The notes: generated by a model from the letters alone, not told the origin. Numbered from the stretch's first letter, positions 23,138-32,323 are shown. The stretch is 32,830 nucleotides of DNA from RGIG4097 sp964599875 (GCA_964599875.1 CAZRHE010000018.1:1-32830); one strand, 5' to 3'. Translations and numbers: made by a program.

Positions 23138-26100
23138 TTATCCGCGCTTTTTTGCGACAAGCATAATTCCCATCATCGCACCGATGACAGCCGCCGCGAT
23201 TGCAATGCCTATGCCTGCCCACGCTCCGCCCGAAAGTCCTTCGTCGGGCGCGGATTCGATCGTGAACGTCGTGTCCGCGTTTCCGCTTATCGAGCGCACG
23301 GAAACTTCGTGCGTGCCCACCTCGCAGGAATCGAGATATGCGGATTTGAATTTCACGGACAAACCGTCTTCACCGAGGACGTAATTATCCGAGGATATTT
23401 CCTTGCCGTCCACGTACACCGCCACGAAATCGGATAGCAATGCGTTTGATTTGACGGTCAAACTTTCTCCGCTATTCTTCACGTATTTCCCTTCTCCGCC
23501 AGATACGACCGCGGGAGGAAGTTTGGGAAGTGCAACGGATTCAAGCGTAACTTCGTTTATCGCCAAAACATCACTAAAACGCTTGTCGCAGTCAGTGCAG
23601 TGATAGTGCGCGATATTGCCCGCCGTAGTGACCGTAGACGCAGTCGCTTTCACCTCGACGAGATGTGCGTGACAATTTTCGTCATACGCGCCGTACTCTT
23701 CTCCGCAGATTTCACAAATTGCTTTTTCAATGCAGGTCGCAGTGCCGCCCGTATGCGCACAAACTTTTTCGCAAATCTTACATACTCCGTTTTCCCAATT
23801 GTGCTTGCAATTTTTTCCGCAATTATTGCAAATGCCGTCCGTCCAAGCGACGTGTGCACAATGATAGTCGCACTCGGTGCAAACTCCGTCTTCGTCCCAT
23901 TCGTGGTCTTCTTCGGGAATTATCGTATCGCCACAGCAATTCATAGTCTTTTTATGCGTCGTTTCGGTTGTTATCCATTCTTGTTCACCGACGTGATTGT
24001 TCTTATCGTAATCACCGTACGTTAAACCGCAAACGTCGCAAATCGCATAATCCTTGCAAGTTGCCGCACCGCCACTGTGCGAACAAACTTTTTCGCAAAT
24101 CGTGCAAACGCCGTTTTCCCAATCGTGCTCGCAATTTTTTCCGCAATTATTGCAAATGCCGTCCGTCCAAGCGACGTGTGCGCAATGATAGTCGCACTCG
24201 GTGCAAACTCCGTCTTCGTCCCATTCGTGGTCTTCTTCGGCGACGATAGACTTGTGACAGCAATTCCATTCTTTGGAGTGCTTGCTTTCATTCTTGGTCC
24301 AAACTTCTTCTCCGCTATGGTTTTCGGAATTTAATTCGCCGTAACCAAGACCGCAGGTTTCGCATATCGCGATTGCAGTGCAGGTCGCAGTGCCGCCGCT
24401 GTGCGCACAAACTTTTTCGCAAATCTTACATACTCCGTTTTCCCAATCGTGCTCGCAATTTTTTTCGCAATAGTCGCAAGTGCCGTCTATCCAATTATGC
24501 TCGCAAACGTAATTACATTCGGTGCAAACACCATCATTCCATTCGTGGTCTTCTTCGGCGACGATAGATTCGTGACAGCAATTCCATTCTTTGGAGTGCT
24601 TGCTTTCATTCTTGGTCCAAACTTCTTCTCCGCTATGGTTTTCGGAATTTAATTCGCCGTAACCAAGACCGCAGGTTTCGCATATCGCGATTGCAGTACA
24701 GGTCGCAGTGCCGCCGCTGTGCGAACAAACCTTTTTGCAAATCGTGCAAACGCCGCTCGTCCAAGAGTGCGGACACTCTACGACCGCAACCTTTATATTC
24801 GCGCTCATATTTTCGGGTGCGACGATTTCGGAAGTTTCAACGTTTTTATAAACGAATCCTTCGACGAGAAAATTCGCATAGTTATAAGAACCTGCCGAAA
24901 TACTATTGAAAGTGCCGCCCGACAAATGCAATTCAACGCCCTCGTCTTCAGTTCCCGGGATATAGATTTCAGCAAAAGTGCCGCCGGTTATAGTTATCGA
25001 CGTCGGAGAACTCGCCACGTAAAATTGAGAGTTAAACGTGCCTCCGGATATAGTAAGCGATTTAGAATCGACGCTAAATTGGGACTCGCCGTCAACGACG
25101 TTGAAGGTACCGCCTTCGACTTTTACGTTAGTAGCATCCATTGACGGTGAAGCGTAACTATACGTGCCGCCCGTTATTAGCGTATTTGAACCAAACTGAA
25201 TCATATGGCTAAAATATCCGCTTTCGACGTAGCAGCAATAAGTTTCGTCCGCACCAAGAGCAACTTTACATTCAACCTGAATCCACGTGTTGACTTCCCC
25301 GGCTTTGTTCGCAGAAGAGTCCTTCACGATGGTTTTGCCGTTGAACTTCAACATGGGACTGCCGTTTATATTTGCCGTAATCTTTTTTCCGTTAAGGTCG
25401 AAGGTGACGTTTTTACCCGTTTGCACGCTTTCGGTCATTGTGAAATCGTTCAAAACAATTATAGTATCTCCGTCCGAGAGTGCGGAAAACGCCGCCGTTA
25501 TCGACGAGAAATAACGAGTAGCCGTCGAGTTTTCGATTTTAACGAGCAGAGTGCTTTCGCAATCCGAGCAAGTCGTGCCGTTACGGTTTTCGTGCAAGCA
25601 AACGTACCCGCAATTTGAACAAACGCCGCTCGCCCAAGTGTGATCGCATACCACTTTGAACGGGACGGAATTTTTCAATTCGGATACGTTTATAACCGCC
25701 GAAGTTTGGATATCTCGATATTCGCAACCGGACCCTATCAAATCCGCAAATTCATATCCGTTTTTAAAAATACCTTTTTCAAACGTTCCGCCGTAAAATT
25801 TGATATCTCCGTTGTTATTCGACGGCAATTCGACGTTACTCTTGAAAACGCCGCCTTTGACGGTCATAAGGCTACTGAAAGTCGTGTAATTATTGAAAGT
25901 TCCGCCCATAATAACGTGTCCGCTTTCAGGCAGATAGAATTTTACTCTACAATCAAAAGCACCGCTTTTATCCTGAGAGGAATCTTTTATCGTGACGTTT
26001 TCAAAAAAGTCCAATCTTATGCCATCTTCAGATCCTATGACTTTCTTTCCGCAGAGGTCGAAGGTAAAACCACCCGCATACACGTCTAAATATTTGCTTA

Positions 26101-26524
26101 TCGTGACGTCTTCGGAGAGTGCGACGTTTTTGAGAAGATAAATCTTGTCGTTATTATTTGCAGCCGACAGCGCCTCTTCAATCGTATCGTACTTGACGTC
26201 GCCGATTTTCGCCGCCGCGGTTTCCTCTTCATCTCCGCCGGTTGTGGGTGCGCTTATGCCGCCGATATCGCCTTTATCTATGAGGCTGCCACCGCCGGCA
26301 TCTATTGTTTTGTCATCTTCATCTCCGCCACCGCTTATAAGTCCGCCGCCAATATCACCTTTATCTGTGATACTACTGCCACCGTTATCGATACCGGTGT
26401 TATCAAGCCCTCCCGCAGTCGCTATCGTGCCACCATTGACGCCGAATCCGAGCGCGAAAACGAGTGCTATGCACAAAACCAAGGCAAGCGCGATTGTGAT
26501 TACGTTAAATTTTATTCTTGACAT
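23138..26524 (-). CDS. Large secreted surface protein: beta-helix region plus cysteine-module repeats
   Basis: A 1128-residue extracellular protein. A signal peptide (about 1-37) is followed by a Gly/Asp-rich linker with duplicated ITDKGDIGG/LIDKGDIGG segments (about 50-110). Residues about 110-580 show many VxGGTFxxx and ITISGGTF rungs with EALSAANNNDKIYLLKNV, which suggests a right-handed beta-helix or adhesin fold. Residues about 585-975 are three near-identical modules of about 107 residues rich in CxxC and His (CEHDWENGVCKICEKVC, then AICETCGLGYGE). A domain with TAGNIAHYHCTDCDKRFSD and an Ig-like domain follow. The C-terminus is a membrane helix ending AKKRG, with no LPXTG. Each module has the look of a metal- or disulphide-stabilised knuckle. 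Role unknown; adhesion is plausible. GGAGG precedes the start. Confidence 0.8.
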   Translation of the reverse strand: MSRIKFNVITIALALVLCIALVFALGFGVNGGTIATAGGLDNTGIDNGGSSITDKGDIGGGLISGGGDEDDKTIDAGGGSLIDKGDIGGISAPTTGGDEEETAAAKIGDVKYDTIEEALSAANNNDKIYLLKNVALSEDVTISKYLDVYAGGFTFDLCGKKVIGSEDGIRLDFFENVTIKDSSQDKSGAFDCRVKFYLPESGHVIMGGTFNNYTTFSSLMTVKGGVFKSNVELPSNNNGDIKFYGGTFEKGIFKNGYEFADLIGSGCEYRDIQTSAVINVSELKNSVPFKVVCDHTWASGVCSNCGYVCLHENRNGTTCSDCESTLLVKIENSTATRYFSSITAAFSALSDGDTIIVLNDFTMTESVQTGKNVTFDLNGKKITANINGSPMLKFNGKTIVKDSSANKAGEVNTWIQVECKVALGADETYCCYVESGYFSHMIQFGSNTLITGGTYSYASPSMDATNVKVEGGTFNVVDGESQFSVDSKSLTISGGTFNSQFYVASSPTSITITGGTFAEIYIPGTEDEGVELHLSGGTFNSISAGSYNYANFLVEGFVYKNVETSEIVAPENMSANIKVAVVECPHSWTSGVCTICKKVCSHSGGTATCTAIAICETCGLGYGELNSENHSGEEVWTKNESKHSKEWNCCHESIVAEEDHEWNDGVCTECNYVCEHNWIDGTCDYCEKNCEHDWENGVCKICEKVCAHSGGTATCTAIAICETCGLGYGELNSENHSGEEVWTKNESKHSKEWNCCHKSIVAEEDHEWDEDGVCTECDYHCAHVAWTDGICNNCGKNCEHDWENGVCTICEKVCSHSGGAATCKDYAICDVCGLTYGDYDKNNHVGEQEWITTETTHKKTMNCCGDTIIPEEDHEWDEDGVCTECDYHCAHVAWTDGICNNCGKNCKHNWENGVCKICEKVCAHTGGTATCIEKAICEICGEEYGAYDENCHAHLVEVKATASTVTTAGNIAHYHCTDCDKRFSDVLAINEVTLESVALPKLPPAVVSGGEGKYVKNSGESLTVKSNALLSDFVAVYVDGKEISSDNYVLGEDGLSVKFKSAYLDSCEVGTHEVSVRSISGNADTTFTIESAPDEGLSGGAWAGIGIAIAAAVIGAMMGIMLVAKKRG
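23750..24770. repeat. Tandem ~320-bp DNA repeats within the surface-protein gene
   Basis: Long blocks recur at a spacing of about 318-324 bases: the block starting CGACGATAGA at 24241 recurs at 24559, and the block starting GCAATTTTTTCCGC at 23807 recurs at 24131. Base identity is very high across 100-200 bp stretches, while other parts of the modules have diverged. The last module is the most changed. Confidence 0.85.
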
Positions 26525-26587
26525 ATATGCCTCCGAGGGTTATCCCCTAATGCGATTAAGCGGTGAATCGCTTATATTATTACAATC

Positions 26588-26616
26588 ATTTTATCATCGC
26601 GTGCACGATATCGCAA
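26588..26616 (-). promoter_or_regulatory. Promoter of the surface-protein gene
   Basis: Minus strand: TTGCGA (26616-26611), 17-nt spacer, TAAAAT (26593-26588). The spacer contains the inverted repeat ATCGTGCACGCGAT, a possible operator. A small hairpin GCGATT/AATCGC lies in the leader (about 26552-26571). Confidence 0.5.
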
Positions 26617-26680
26617 CAAAAATTATTATATCTTATATAAATATTCAAAATTCATAAGCAATATGCAAAAAACTTTTGCG

Positions 26681-26710
26681 TTGACAGCGTTTTATCGGCG
26701 GTGTTATACT
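26681..26710 (+). promoter_or_regulatory. Promoter of the TraX-family gene
   Basis: TTGACA (26681-26686), 18-nt spacer, TATACT (26705-26710), 28 bases before the ATG. Confidence 0.75.
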
Positions 26711-26737
26711 CTTTACGTAAAGCGCACAAGGGATATT

Positions 26738-27514
26738 ATGACGGAAATTAAAAAACCTCTCGACCAAAATATGCTGAAACTCATCGCAATCGTCGCGATG
26801 ACCCTCGACCACGTCACGTGGTTGCTTTTCCCTAACTATTCCACCGAGCCGCTTGCAATCGTTTTCCACGTCATAGGGCGGCTTGCGTGCCCCATAATGT
26901 GCTACTGCATCGCAGAGGGCTATCACTACACTAAAAACCTAAATAAATACATAGCAAGGCTATTCCTTTTCGCGCTGATTTCGCACGTGCCGTATATGCT
27001 GCAAACCGAAATCTATACAAAATACGGCGCGCTCTGTTTCGTACCCTTTGCAACGGGCGAAGGAATGACCCGTTTCCTCAATCAAGGTAGCGTCATATGG
27101 TCGCTTGCAATAGGGCTCGTCATGCTCAAAGTCAACGACAGCGAAAAACTGAAATGGTGGATGAAACTCGTCATCGTCGTACTTCTCTGCGCGGTTTCAT
27201 TCCCCGTGGATTGGAGTTGCATCGCATCGCTGTCCGTCCTTGCGATAGGCTCGAATCGCGGCAAACCTCTCAAACAAATTCTATGGTGCTTGTTGTGGGT
27301 GTCGCTGTACGTCGTGGTCTACTACTTCTTCTTGTCGAAACCCTACGCATTCTTGCAATACGGCGTCTTCCTTGCAGTCCCCGTGATTATGCTCTACAAC
27401 GGCAAGCGCGGCGCAAACCCCAAAATCAACAAATTCATGAAATGGGCGTTTTATATCTACTATCCCTTGCACCTGCTCGTGATAGGGCTCGTATTGAACG
27501 TGTTCCTCGCCTAA
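26738..27514 (+). CDS. TraX-family integral membrane protein
   Basis: A 258-residue protein with about eight hydrophobic segments. The opening LDQNMLKLIAIVAMTLDHVTWLLFP is the TraX hallmark (K-x-x-A-x-x-x-M-x-x-D-H). It is followed by IGRLACPIMCYCIAEGYHYTKN and LLFALISHVPYML, and a C-terminal YIYYPLHLLVIGLV. TraX of the F plasmid acetylates pilin, but chromosomal Firmicutes members lie outside conjugation loci and probably acylate a cell-surface component (inference). No pilin or transfer gene is present. The start at 26738 is set by AAGGGA and the promoter; an upstream ATG at 26663 would overlap the -35 box. A terminator follows. Confidence 0.9.
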   Translation: MTEIKKPLDQNMLKLIAIVAMTLDHVTWLLFPNYSTEPLAIVFHVIGRLACPIMCYCIAEGYHYTKNLNKYIARLFLFALISHVPYMLQTEIYTKYGALCFVPFATGEGMTRFLNQGSVIWSLAIGLVMLKVNDSEKLKWWMKLVIVVLLCAVSFPVDWSCIASLSVLAIGSNRGKPLKQILWCLLWVSLYVVVYYFFLSKPYAFLQYGVFLAVPVIMLYNGKRGANPKINKFMKWAFYIYYPLHLLVIGLVLNVFLA

Positions 27515-27546
27515 ATCCGCAATCTAACCGCATAAATCGTGTACAA

Positions 27547-27570
27547 AAAACGCCTCACAAGAGGCGTTTT
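27547..27570 (+). terminator. Terminator of the TraX-family gene
   Basis: AAAACGCCTC (27547-27556) and GAGGCGTTTT (27561-27570), a 10-bp stem with loop ACAA. It can also serve the convergent serpin gene. Confidence 0.88.
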
Positions 27571-27609
27571 ATTAAGTGGAAACATATCAAAAAGTTCGTT
27601 TTCAATCCG

Positions 27610-28923
27610 TCAAATCTTGTTTATCACTCCGCTGAAAATCGGGATATCGTTAGGGTCCGTCAGCACGTATCCGAAGGATTTATTCACTTCAAACGTTTCG
27701 TAAACTTTCTTTATTTCCGACGGGCCTGCAGAAGTAGGTACTGAGGGCAAAGTGACTGCGACACCCTTTATTCCCTTTCTTCCGACTTCCAATTCCGTTG
27801 CGTGCAAAACTTCATTGCAGAATACTTTTTCACTCGTAATGCCACTGAAATCCGCACTACCCGAAAACGCCTTTCCTACGCCGAAAGATTTTAGCACGCC
27901 GACGAGGTCTTTATCATAAGACGCCTTATATTCGGGAAAATAGCAAGTCGTGATATATTTTATATTTTTTTCAGCATCATAACCGGAATATGAAGCCGTC
28001 AACGCCTCTTTGATATTGCTTTCGCTCATGGCATCCACCGCGGACGTACCGTCGTTCGGGAGGATGAAATACATTGTATATCCGTTTGCGGTCATCACGT
28101 AAAAGGACGAGAAATTCTCTCCGACGTGGCGTCTTGCGTTTGCACTTCTGTACAACATATATTCGCTGACTTTGGTGCCGTCGCCGTTTGTAAATTCCAT
28201 TTGCTCTCTGGTGACGGAGATATCACTTCCCGTTTTATTCCAACTCTCTTGCAAATACAAAGTATTTATCAAAGCAAACACGGTCAAAGGATCCAAACCG
28301 AAATCCCTGTCAATAAGCCCTTCGGTTTGTTGCTTGACGTAATCGCGAATAAGTGCGTTTGCGGTTTTATTGTCATTGCGAAAATCCGCTTGCAGCGTGG
28401 ATGCGTTATAGTTGTTTGCAAGCGTTTCAATGCAATTCATATTAAACGACGAGCCGTTGTTAAGCCACACGGAATTTGCAGTCGTCAGTCTTGCATGTTT
28501 GACGTCTTCGCCGTCTTTATTTTCGACTTCATAATAAACGTTCATTATTTCGCAAAGGTTTTTGATATTTGCGTTTAGGGTTGCATAATCCACGTTTAAC
28601 ACGGATAGAATCTCGTTTCTCGTGTCCCCGCTTGCGCACTCCGATAGCATTGCAAGCGCAAAATATATGGATATAGGTGAAACGGCGGTATTATCGGACG
28701 ACGAATACAAGTTTACTGCGGGTGCGGTTATTTTTGCGCAAAAATCAACGACGGATTCTTCAAGCGCGCCGTCGTAACTCACGTTTCTTGCAAGTGCGGA
28801 CGCAACCCCGGATTCTTTTATCAACGCATTCTCAAACGAAACGTTCAAATCGGGATTACTTGAACATCCTACGAAAGTCATGCATATGACGAATGCAATC
28901 AATAGCATAAAAATCTTTTTCAT
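27610..28923 (-). CDS. Serpin-family lipoprotein
   Basis: A 437-residue exported serpin. The N-terminus is a lipoprotein signal (MKKIFMLLIAFVICMTFVGC, acylated C20). Serpin landmarks: NTAVSPISIYFALAMLSECASGDTRNEI (about 77-105), TTANSVWLN (about 145-153), ALINTLYLQESW (about 220-232), a shutter and F-helix region, then CNEVLHATELEV and the C-terminal FGYVLTDPNDIPIFSGVI. The reactive-centre hinge reads EVGRKGIKGVAVT (about 378-391). Inhibitory serpins usually have E-E-G-T-E-A-A-A-A-T, so P14 Thr and P13 Glu are replaced by Ile and Lys and the loop contains prolines. Protease inhibition is therefore uncertain. The start at 28923 has AGGAG six bases upstream. Such proteins may shield gut bacteria from host or microbial proteases. 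Confidence 0.9.
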   Translation of the reverse strand: MKKIFMLLIAFVICMTFVGCSSNPDLNVSFENALIKESGVASALARNVSYDGALEESVVDFCAKITAPAVNLYSSSDNTAVSPISIYFALAMLSECASGDTRNEILSVLNVDYATLNANIKNLCEIMNVYYEVENKDGEDVKHARLTTANSVWLNNGSSFNMNCIETLANNYNASTLQADFRNDNKTANALIRDYVKQQTEGLIDRDFGLDPLTVFALINTLYLQESWNKTGSDISVTREQMEFTNGDGTKVSEYMLYRSANARRHVGENFSSFYVMTANGYTMYFILPNDGTSAVDAMSESNIKEALTASYSGYDAEKNIKYITTCYFPEYKASYDKDLVGVLKSFGVGKAFSGSADFSGITSEKVFCNEVLHATELEVGRKGIKGVAVTLPSVPTSAGPSEIKKVYETFEVNKSFGYVLTDPNDIPIFSGVINKI

Positions 28924-28979
28924 ACGTTCTCCTGTTTCGTTAAACACGATTTTCCCATTAAGCGGGAATCCTATATATT

Positions 28980-29008
28980 ATATTATCATATACGAAAATG
29001 ATTTTCAA
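28980..29008 (-). promoter_or_regulatory. Promoter of the serpin gene
   Basis: Minus strand: TTGAAA (29008-29003), 17-nt spacer, TAATAT (28985-28980). The leader contains a TTCCC/GGGAA hairpin (28952-28968). Confidence 0.65.
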
Positions 29009-29079
29009 TCCTTAAAAACCGATTATCTAACCACATAAAATTAATTTTACGGTGGATTTGATCGAAAGACGACTTAACG

Positions 29080-29113
29080 AAAAAACGACGCACCTTGCGG
29101 AGCGTCGTTTTTT
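29080..29113 (-). terminator. Terminator of the aminotransferase-aldolase unit
   Basis: AAAAAACGACGC (29080-29091) and GCGTCGTTTTTT (29102-29113) form a 12-bp stem just beyond the aldolase stop codon; Ts follow the stem on the minus strand. Confidence 0.9.
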
Positions 29114-29124
29114 ATCTGTTTTAA

Positions 29125-30369
29125 TTAGTTGAGCAAATAATCTCTGCAAGCGTCTTCGAGGGCTCTGCAGATATTGAATGCGTCGTCGAGGTCCTTTCCT
29201 CTAACGATGACGCCGTGGTTTCCGAGGAAACACGCTTTGCCGTCACCCATTGCAGCGGTGGAATTTTTGACGATTTGTTTCGTGCCGGGAAGCGCCGCTT
29301 TCGCACAAGGTACGACTGCACCGAGTACGTAGCGATACTTTTCGGGGACGGGAAGGTCTTTGCCCATTGCCGCAAGAATACATCCGTAGAAAGGATGAGT
29401 ATGCACGGTTGCGTTGGAATCGGGATGCGCCGTCAAAATTGCGGAGTGCATTTTTCTTTCGCTGGTGGGTTTGTCCGAGCCTTGCCATTCGCCGGTTTCC
29501 ATATTGACGATTGCCATTTGAGAGGGTTCGAGCATTACGTAGTCGATTCCGGACGGAGTTGCAAGGATTTCTTTGTCGTTAAGACGAACGGCGATATTGC
29601 CCCACGTGCCTTGAACGAGGTTTTCGTCGAGAAGACGAAGTCCAGCGTCTTTGACTGCTTGTGCAAGTGCTTTTTGCTCGTCGGTGACGATTGCGGAGGG
29701 TTTCTTCTCTTCCGCCGCCGCGTTTCCGCTTTCAGCCGCTTGTTGGTCTTTTTGATTCTTCTTGGAATACTTAAGTTTGTAAACGACGTGTTCGAGCACT
29801 GCGTTGATGAAAGAGTGAGGTTTCACACCACCCTTCTTCTCTGCGAGGAGATAGCAGTTGCAAGCCTTATCGAGGACGAGTGCGGAGGTGTATGCCTCGT
29901 CGAGAGTACGACCGCTGACGACCGCGCCCGCTTCGGGAATAAAGCACGCGTTTCTGAGTCCTGCGATTGCGAGAGAAACTTCCGCCGCAGAGCACTTTTT
30001 CGCGCATTTTACGGAAATGCCGTCGATTTGCGCCATGTCGTCGAGGACGGGAGGAAGGGTGATTCTCTTCTTGGAAAACTCAACGATACTCTTGCTGTCC
30101 ACGATTGCCGCCGCGCCCACGTCTTTTTGATTGCGGATTGTTGCAAGCAAAATGGATGCCGCCGCACGGAAATTGCCTTCGAGTTCGGTCACGGATTTGT
30201 CGGTGACGAAAACGATATCTTCCGCGGTGATGTTTTCAAACACGGAATATGCTTTGGTGATATACATGCCTTCATCTGCTTTTACTGCGATATAACCGCA
30301 TTCGGTGAAGCCTTCGCGGGAGAACATGCCCGCGTATTTTGAGATGTTGGCAACGATTTGTTCGTTCAT
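29125..30369 (-). CDS. Duplicated class II aldolase/adducin-like protein
   Basis: A 414-residue cytoplasmic protein made of two class II aldolase folds. The C-terminal copy (about 230-414) is complete: GTWGNIAVR, the zinc ligands H323 and H325 (VHTHPFYG) and H385 (GNHGVIVRG), and E304 where fuculose-phosphate aldolase has its acid/base. The N-terminal copy (about 1-200) aligns with it (IPEAGAVVSGRTLDEAY against LGNHGVIVRGKDLDDAF), but the histidines are gone, so it is probably structural. The copies are joined by a charged linker (about 203-226). Family enzymes split or join sugar phosphates by aldol reaction, or decarboxylate/epimerise them. It is the second gene after the class III aminotransferase (61 bases). 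AGGAG precedes the start at 30369. The substrate is not inferable. Confidence 0.88.
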   Translation of the reverse strand: MNEQIVANISKYAGMFSREGFTECGYIAVKADEGMYITKAYSVFENITAEDIVFVTDKSVTELEGNFRAAASILLATIRNQKDVGAAAIVDSKSIVEFSKKRITLPPVLDDMAQIDGISVKCAKKCSAAEVSLAIAGLRNACFIPEAGAVVSGRTLDEAYTSALVLDKACNCYLLAEKKGGVKPHSFINAVLEHVVYKLKYSKKNQKDQQAAESGNAAAEEKKPSAIVTDEQKALAQAVKDAGLRLLDENLVQGTWGNIAVRLNDKEILATPSGIDYVMLEPSQMAIVNMETGEWQGSDKPTSERKMHSAILTAHPDSNATVHTHPFYGCILAAMGKDLPVPEKYRYVLGAVVPCAKAALPGTKQIVKNSTAAMGDGKACFLGNHGVIVRGKDLDDAFNICRALEDACRDYLLN

Positions 30370-30430
30370 ATAACTCTCCTGAAATAAACGTCGCGATGAG
30401 ATTATTCCCACCGCGACTTAATTTTATTTA

Positions 30431-32071
30431 TTATTTGGATTTTTTGTCGAGGGGACGATGGCATTCGGTGACGTCTTTGAAGACTTCTTCGAATTTTTCG
30501 AGTGCTCCGTCGATGATTTCGTCGGTGTCTGCCATAGAGGTGTAAAGTCTGCTACCTGCGAGGGTGACGATGCCGTGTGCCATGTACGCCGCGCCCATTT
30601 GTTCCATAGCGACCTTTCTGTCCATCATATCGGGTTTCTTCTTAAGCATAGGAATGACGGATTTGAGGAGGCACATATCGCTGAAGTCGAAACTCATTGC
30701 GCCGGTGCATTCGAGGTGGACGATGCTGCCTTGGTTGTAGACGACGAACGGGAGATTGTATTTCTTGACGAGGACTTTGAGACCTGCCGCAAGACGATCG
30801 CCTGCTCTGCCTGCTTTTGCACACGCGTCGTTCTTTTCGATTTCGCAAATTGCGCAATATCCTGCATAGGAACTGAGGGGGTTCGCCGCGAGGGTGCCGC
30901 CGACGTACGCTTTCTTGCCCATGCCTGCAACGCCTGCCGCCATAAGGCTTACGTATTCTCTCTTGCCGCCTACGCCGCCTGCGGAGGGATATCCGCCTGC
31001 CACGATTTTACCGAAGATGGTGAGGTCGGGATACATATCTCTTGCCACTGCGGGGCGTTTGAATTTGACGAGTTTGCCGTTTTCGACTTTCTTGTCTTCG
31101 ATGATCCATTCTTTACCGTTGATTTTGACGGGATTGGGATCGTCGTAATCGTATTTACCGAAGAAGTAGCCTTGTGCGCCGTGGATGCCCACTCTGAAAC
31201 CGGTGACGACTTCGTCGAAGATGAAGAGCGCGCCGTATTTCTTTGCGAGGATTCTTGCTTTTTCGTTGTAATCTTGGTCGATGGGACGGGTGCCGCTTTC
31301 AGGACCGACGGGTTCGACGATGACTGCCGCGGTGCCGCCTTTCATTGCGTTGCGTTTGAGCATCTTTTCGAGCATCTTGAGGTCGTTGGGACGGACTTCG
31401 TCGGTGGTGCCGTAGGTGCCGCCGGGAATACCGTGAGATTCAAGGAACTGACGGCTTCCGGGGATCTTCAAGCCGTAAACCATTTGATCGGACCAACCAT
31501 GATATGCGCCGCCGACTTTGATGATGCGTTTTTTCTTGGTTGCGCAACGCGCCACGCGGATTGCCGCCATGACGGATTCGGTGCCGCTACCGAGCATACG
31601 GAACATTTCGCATGCAGGCATCAATTCGCTAATCTTTTTTGCGAGGAGATATTCGCCTTCGTGGAAAAGACCGGTGACAGGGCCGCAAGTGTTGAGGAGT
31701 TCGAACACTTTTTCACGAACGGGTTCGTAGTTGGAACCGAGGATGGTCGGGCCGCCCGCTTGAAGGAAATCGTAATATTTGTTTCCGTCGATGTCGTAAA
31801 GGAACGCGCCTTCCGCTCTGGTCATGCAGATAGGGAACGGGAAGTTGAACGCAAGGTTGTGTTGAACGCCGCCCGGGATGACTTTTTTCGCTTTGCCGGT
31901 GATTTCCTTGGATTTCGCACATTTGGTGTCGAAATGCTTAAGGGTTTCTGCAAGTGCTTCGTCGGAGATGCAGTAAATAGGTTGAGAAGTGAGAGTCGCG
32001 AGTTCGCTGTAAATGGTCTTCGCGTCTTCCCACTTGGAGATTCCGTATCCTTTAGAAAGGTCTTTTGCCAT
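30431..32071 (-). CDS. Class III aminotransferase (glutamate-1-semialdehyde aminomutase-like)
   Basis: A 546-residue PLP enzyme. A non-standard N-terminal extension (about 1-60) precedes the fold. PLP-binding features: GSGTESVMAAIRVAR (about 161-175), GAYHGW (H191), FIFDEVVTGFR (D286), and the Schiff-base lysine K355 in LTIFGKIVAGGYPSAG. GTLAANPLSSYAG is the usual dimer-interface loop. It is about 110 residues longer than glutamate-1-semialdehyde aminomutase, with an insertion at about 305-345 between the aspartate and the lysine. No other haem-biosynthesis gene is near, so a catabolic or specialised transamination is more likely than HemL activity (inference). GGAGG precedes the ATG, and a clear promoter lies 39-67 bases upstream. 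It is co-transcribed with the duplicated aldolase-like gene. Confidence 0.9.
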   Translation of the reverse strand: MAKDLSKGYGISKWEDAKTIYSELATLTSQPIYCISDEALAETLKHFDTKCAKSKEITGKAKKVIPGGVQHNLAFNFPFPICMTRAEGAFLYDIDGNKYYDFLQAGGPTILGSNYEPVREKVFELLNTCGPVTGLFHEGEYLLAKKISELMPACEMFRMLGSGTESVMAAIRVARCATKKKRIIKVGGAYHGWSDQMVYGLKIPGSRQFLESHGIPGGTYGTTDEVRPNDLKMLEKMLKRNAMKGGTAAVIVEPVGPESGTRPIDQDYNEKARILAKKYGALFIFDEVVTGFRVGIHGAQGYFFGKYDYDDPNPVKINGKEWIIEDKKVENGKLVKFKRPAVARDMYPDLTIFGKIVAGGYPSAGGVGGKREYVSLMAAGVAGMGKKAYVGGTLAANPLSSYAGYCAICEIEKNDACAKAGRAGDRLAAGLKVLVKKYNLPFVVYNQGSIVHLECTGAMSFDFSDMCLLKSVIPMLKKKPDMMDRKVAMEQMGAAYMAHGIVTLAGSRLYTSMADTDEIIDGALEKFEEVFKDVTECHRPLDKKSK

Positions 32072-32109
32072 AAGTTTTCCTCCATAGAAACTTGTTATTA
32101 ACTACTAAA

Positions 32110-32138
32110 ATTATACCAAAGGTCTTCCGCGTTGTAAA
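32110..32138 (-). promoter_or_regulatory. Promoter of the aminotransferase-aldolase unit
   Basis: Minus strand: TTTACA (32138-32133), 17-nt spacer, TATAAT (32115-32110). Confidence 0.75.
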
Positions 32139-32323
32139 CACCGAATTTCGGCGATTTAACAATACAAATCGACGGTTTTGACTATTGACCGACAAAAACG
32201 CCCGTTTTGTCAGCGATAAAAAATTTTTTTTTGATTTTTGTCGAAGTTTGTTTATATTTATATAAAACCCGACCGAAAAGCATTAAAAAACCTACTGTTT
32301 TCAAGGTTTTTTCGAATTGGGTA

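Noticed and set aside
23750..24770. CRISPR-like array
   Set aside because: The repeats are ~320 bp, inside a coding frame, and encode protein modules.
26738..27514. Conjugative element indicated by TraX
   Set aside because: No pilin, relaxase or type IV secretion gene in the window; chromosomal TraX-like proteins are common in Firmicutes.
30431..32071. HemL of haem biosynthesis
   Set aside because: Too long, with an N-terminal extension and insertion, and no other tetrapyrrole gene nearby.
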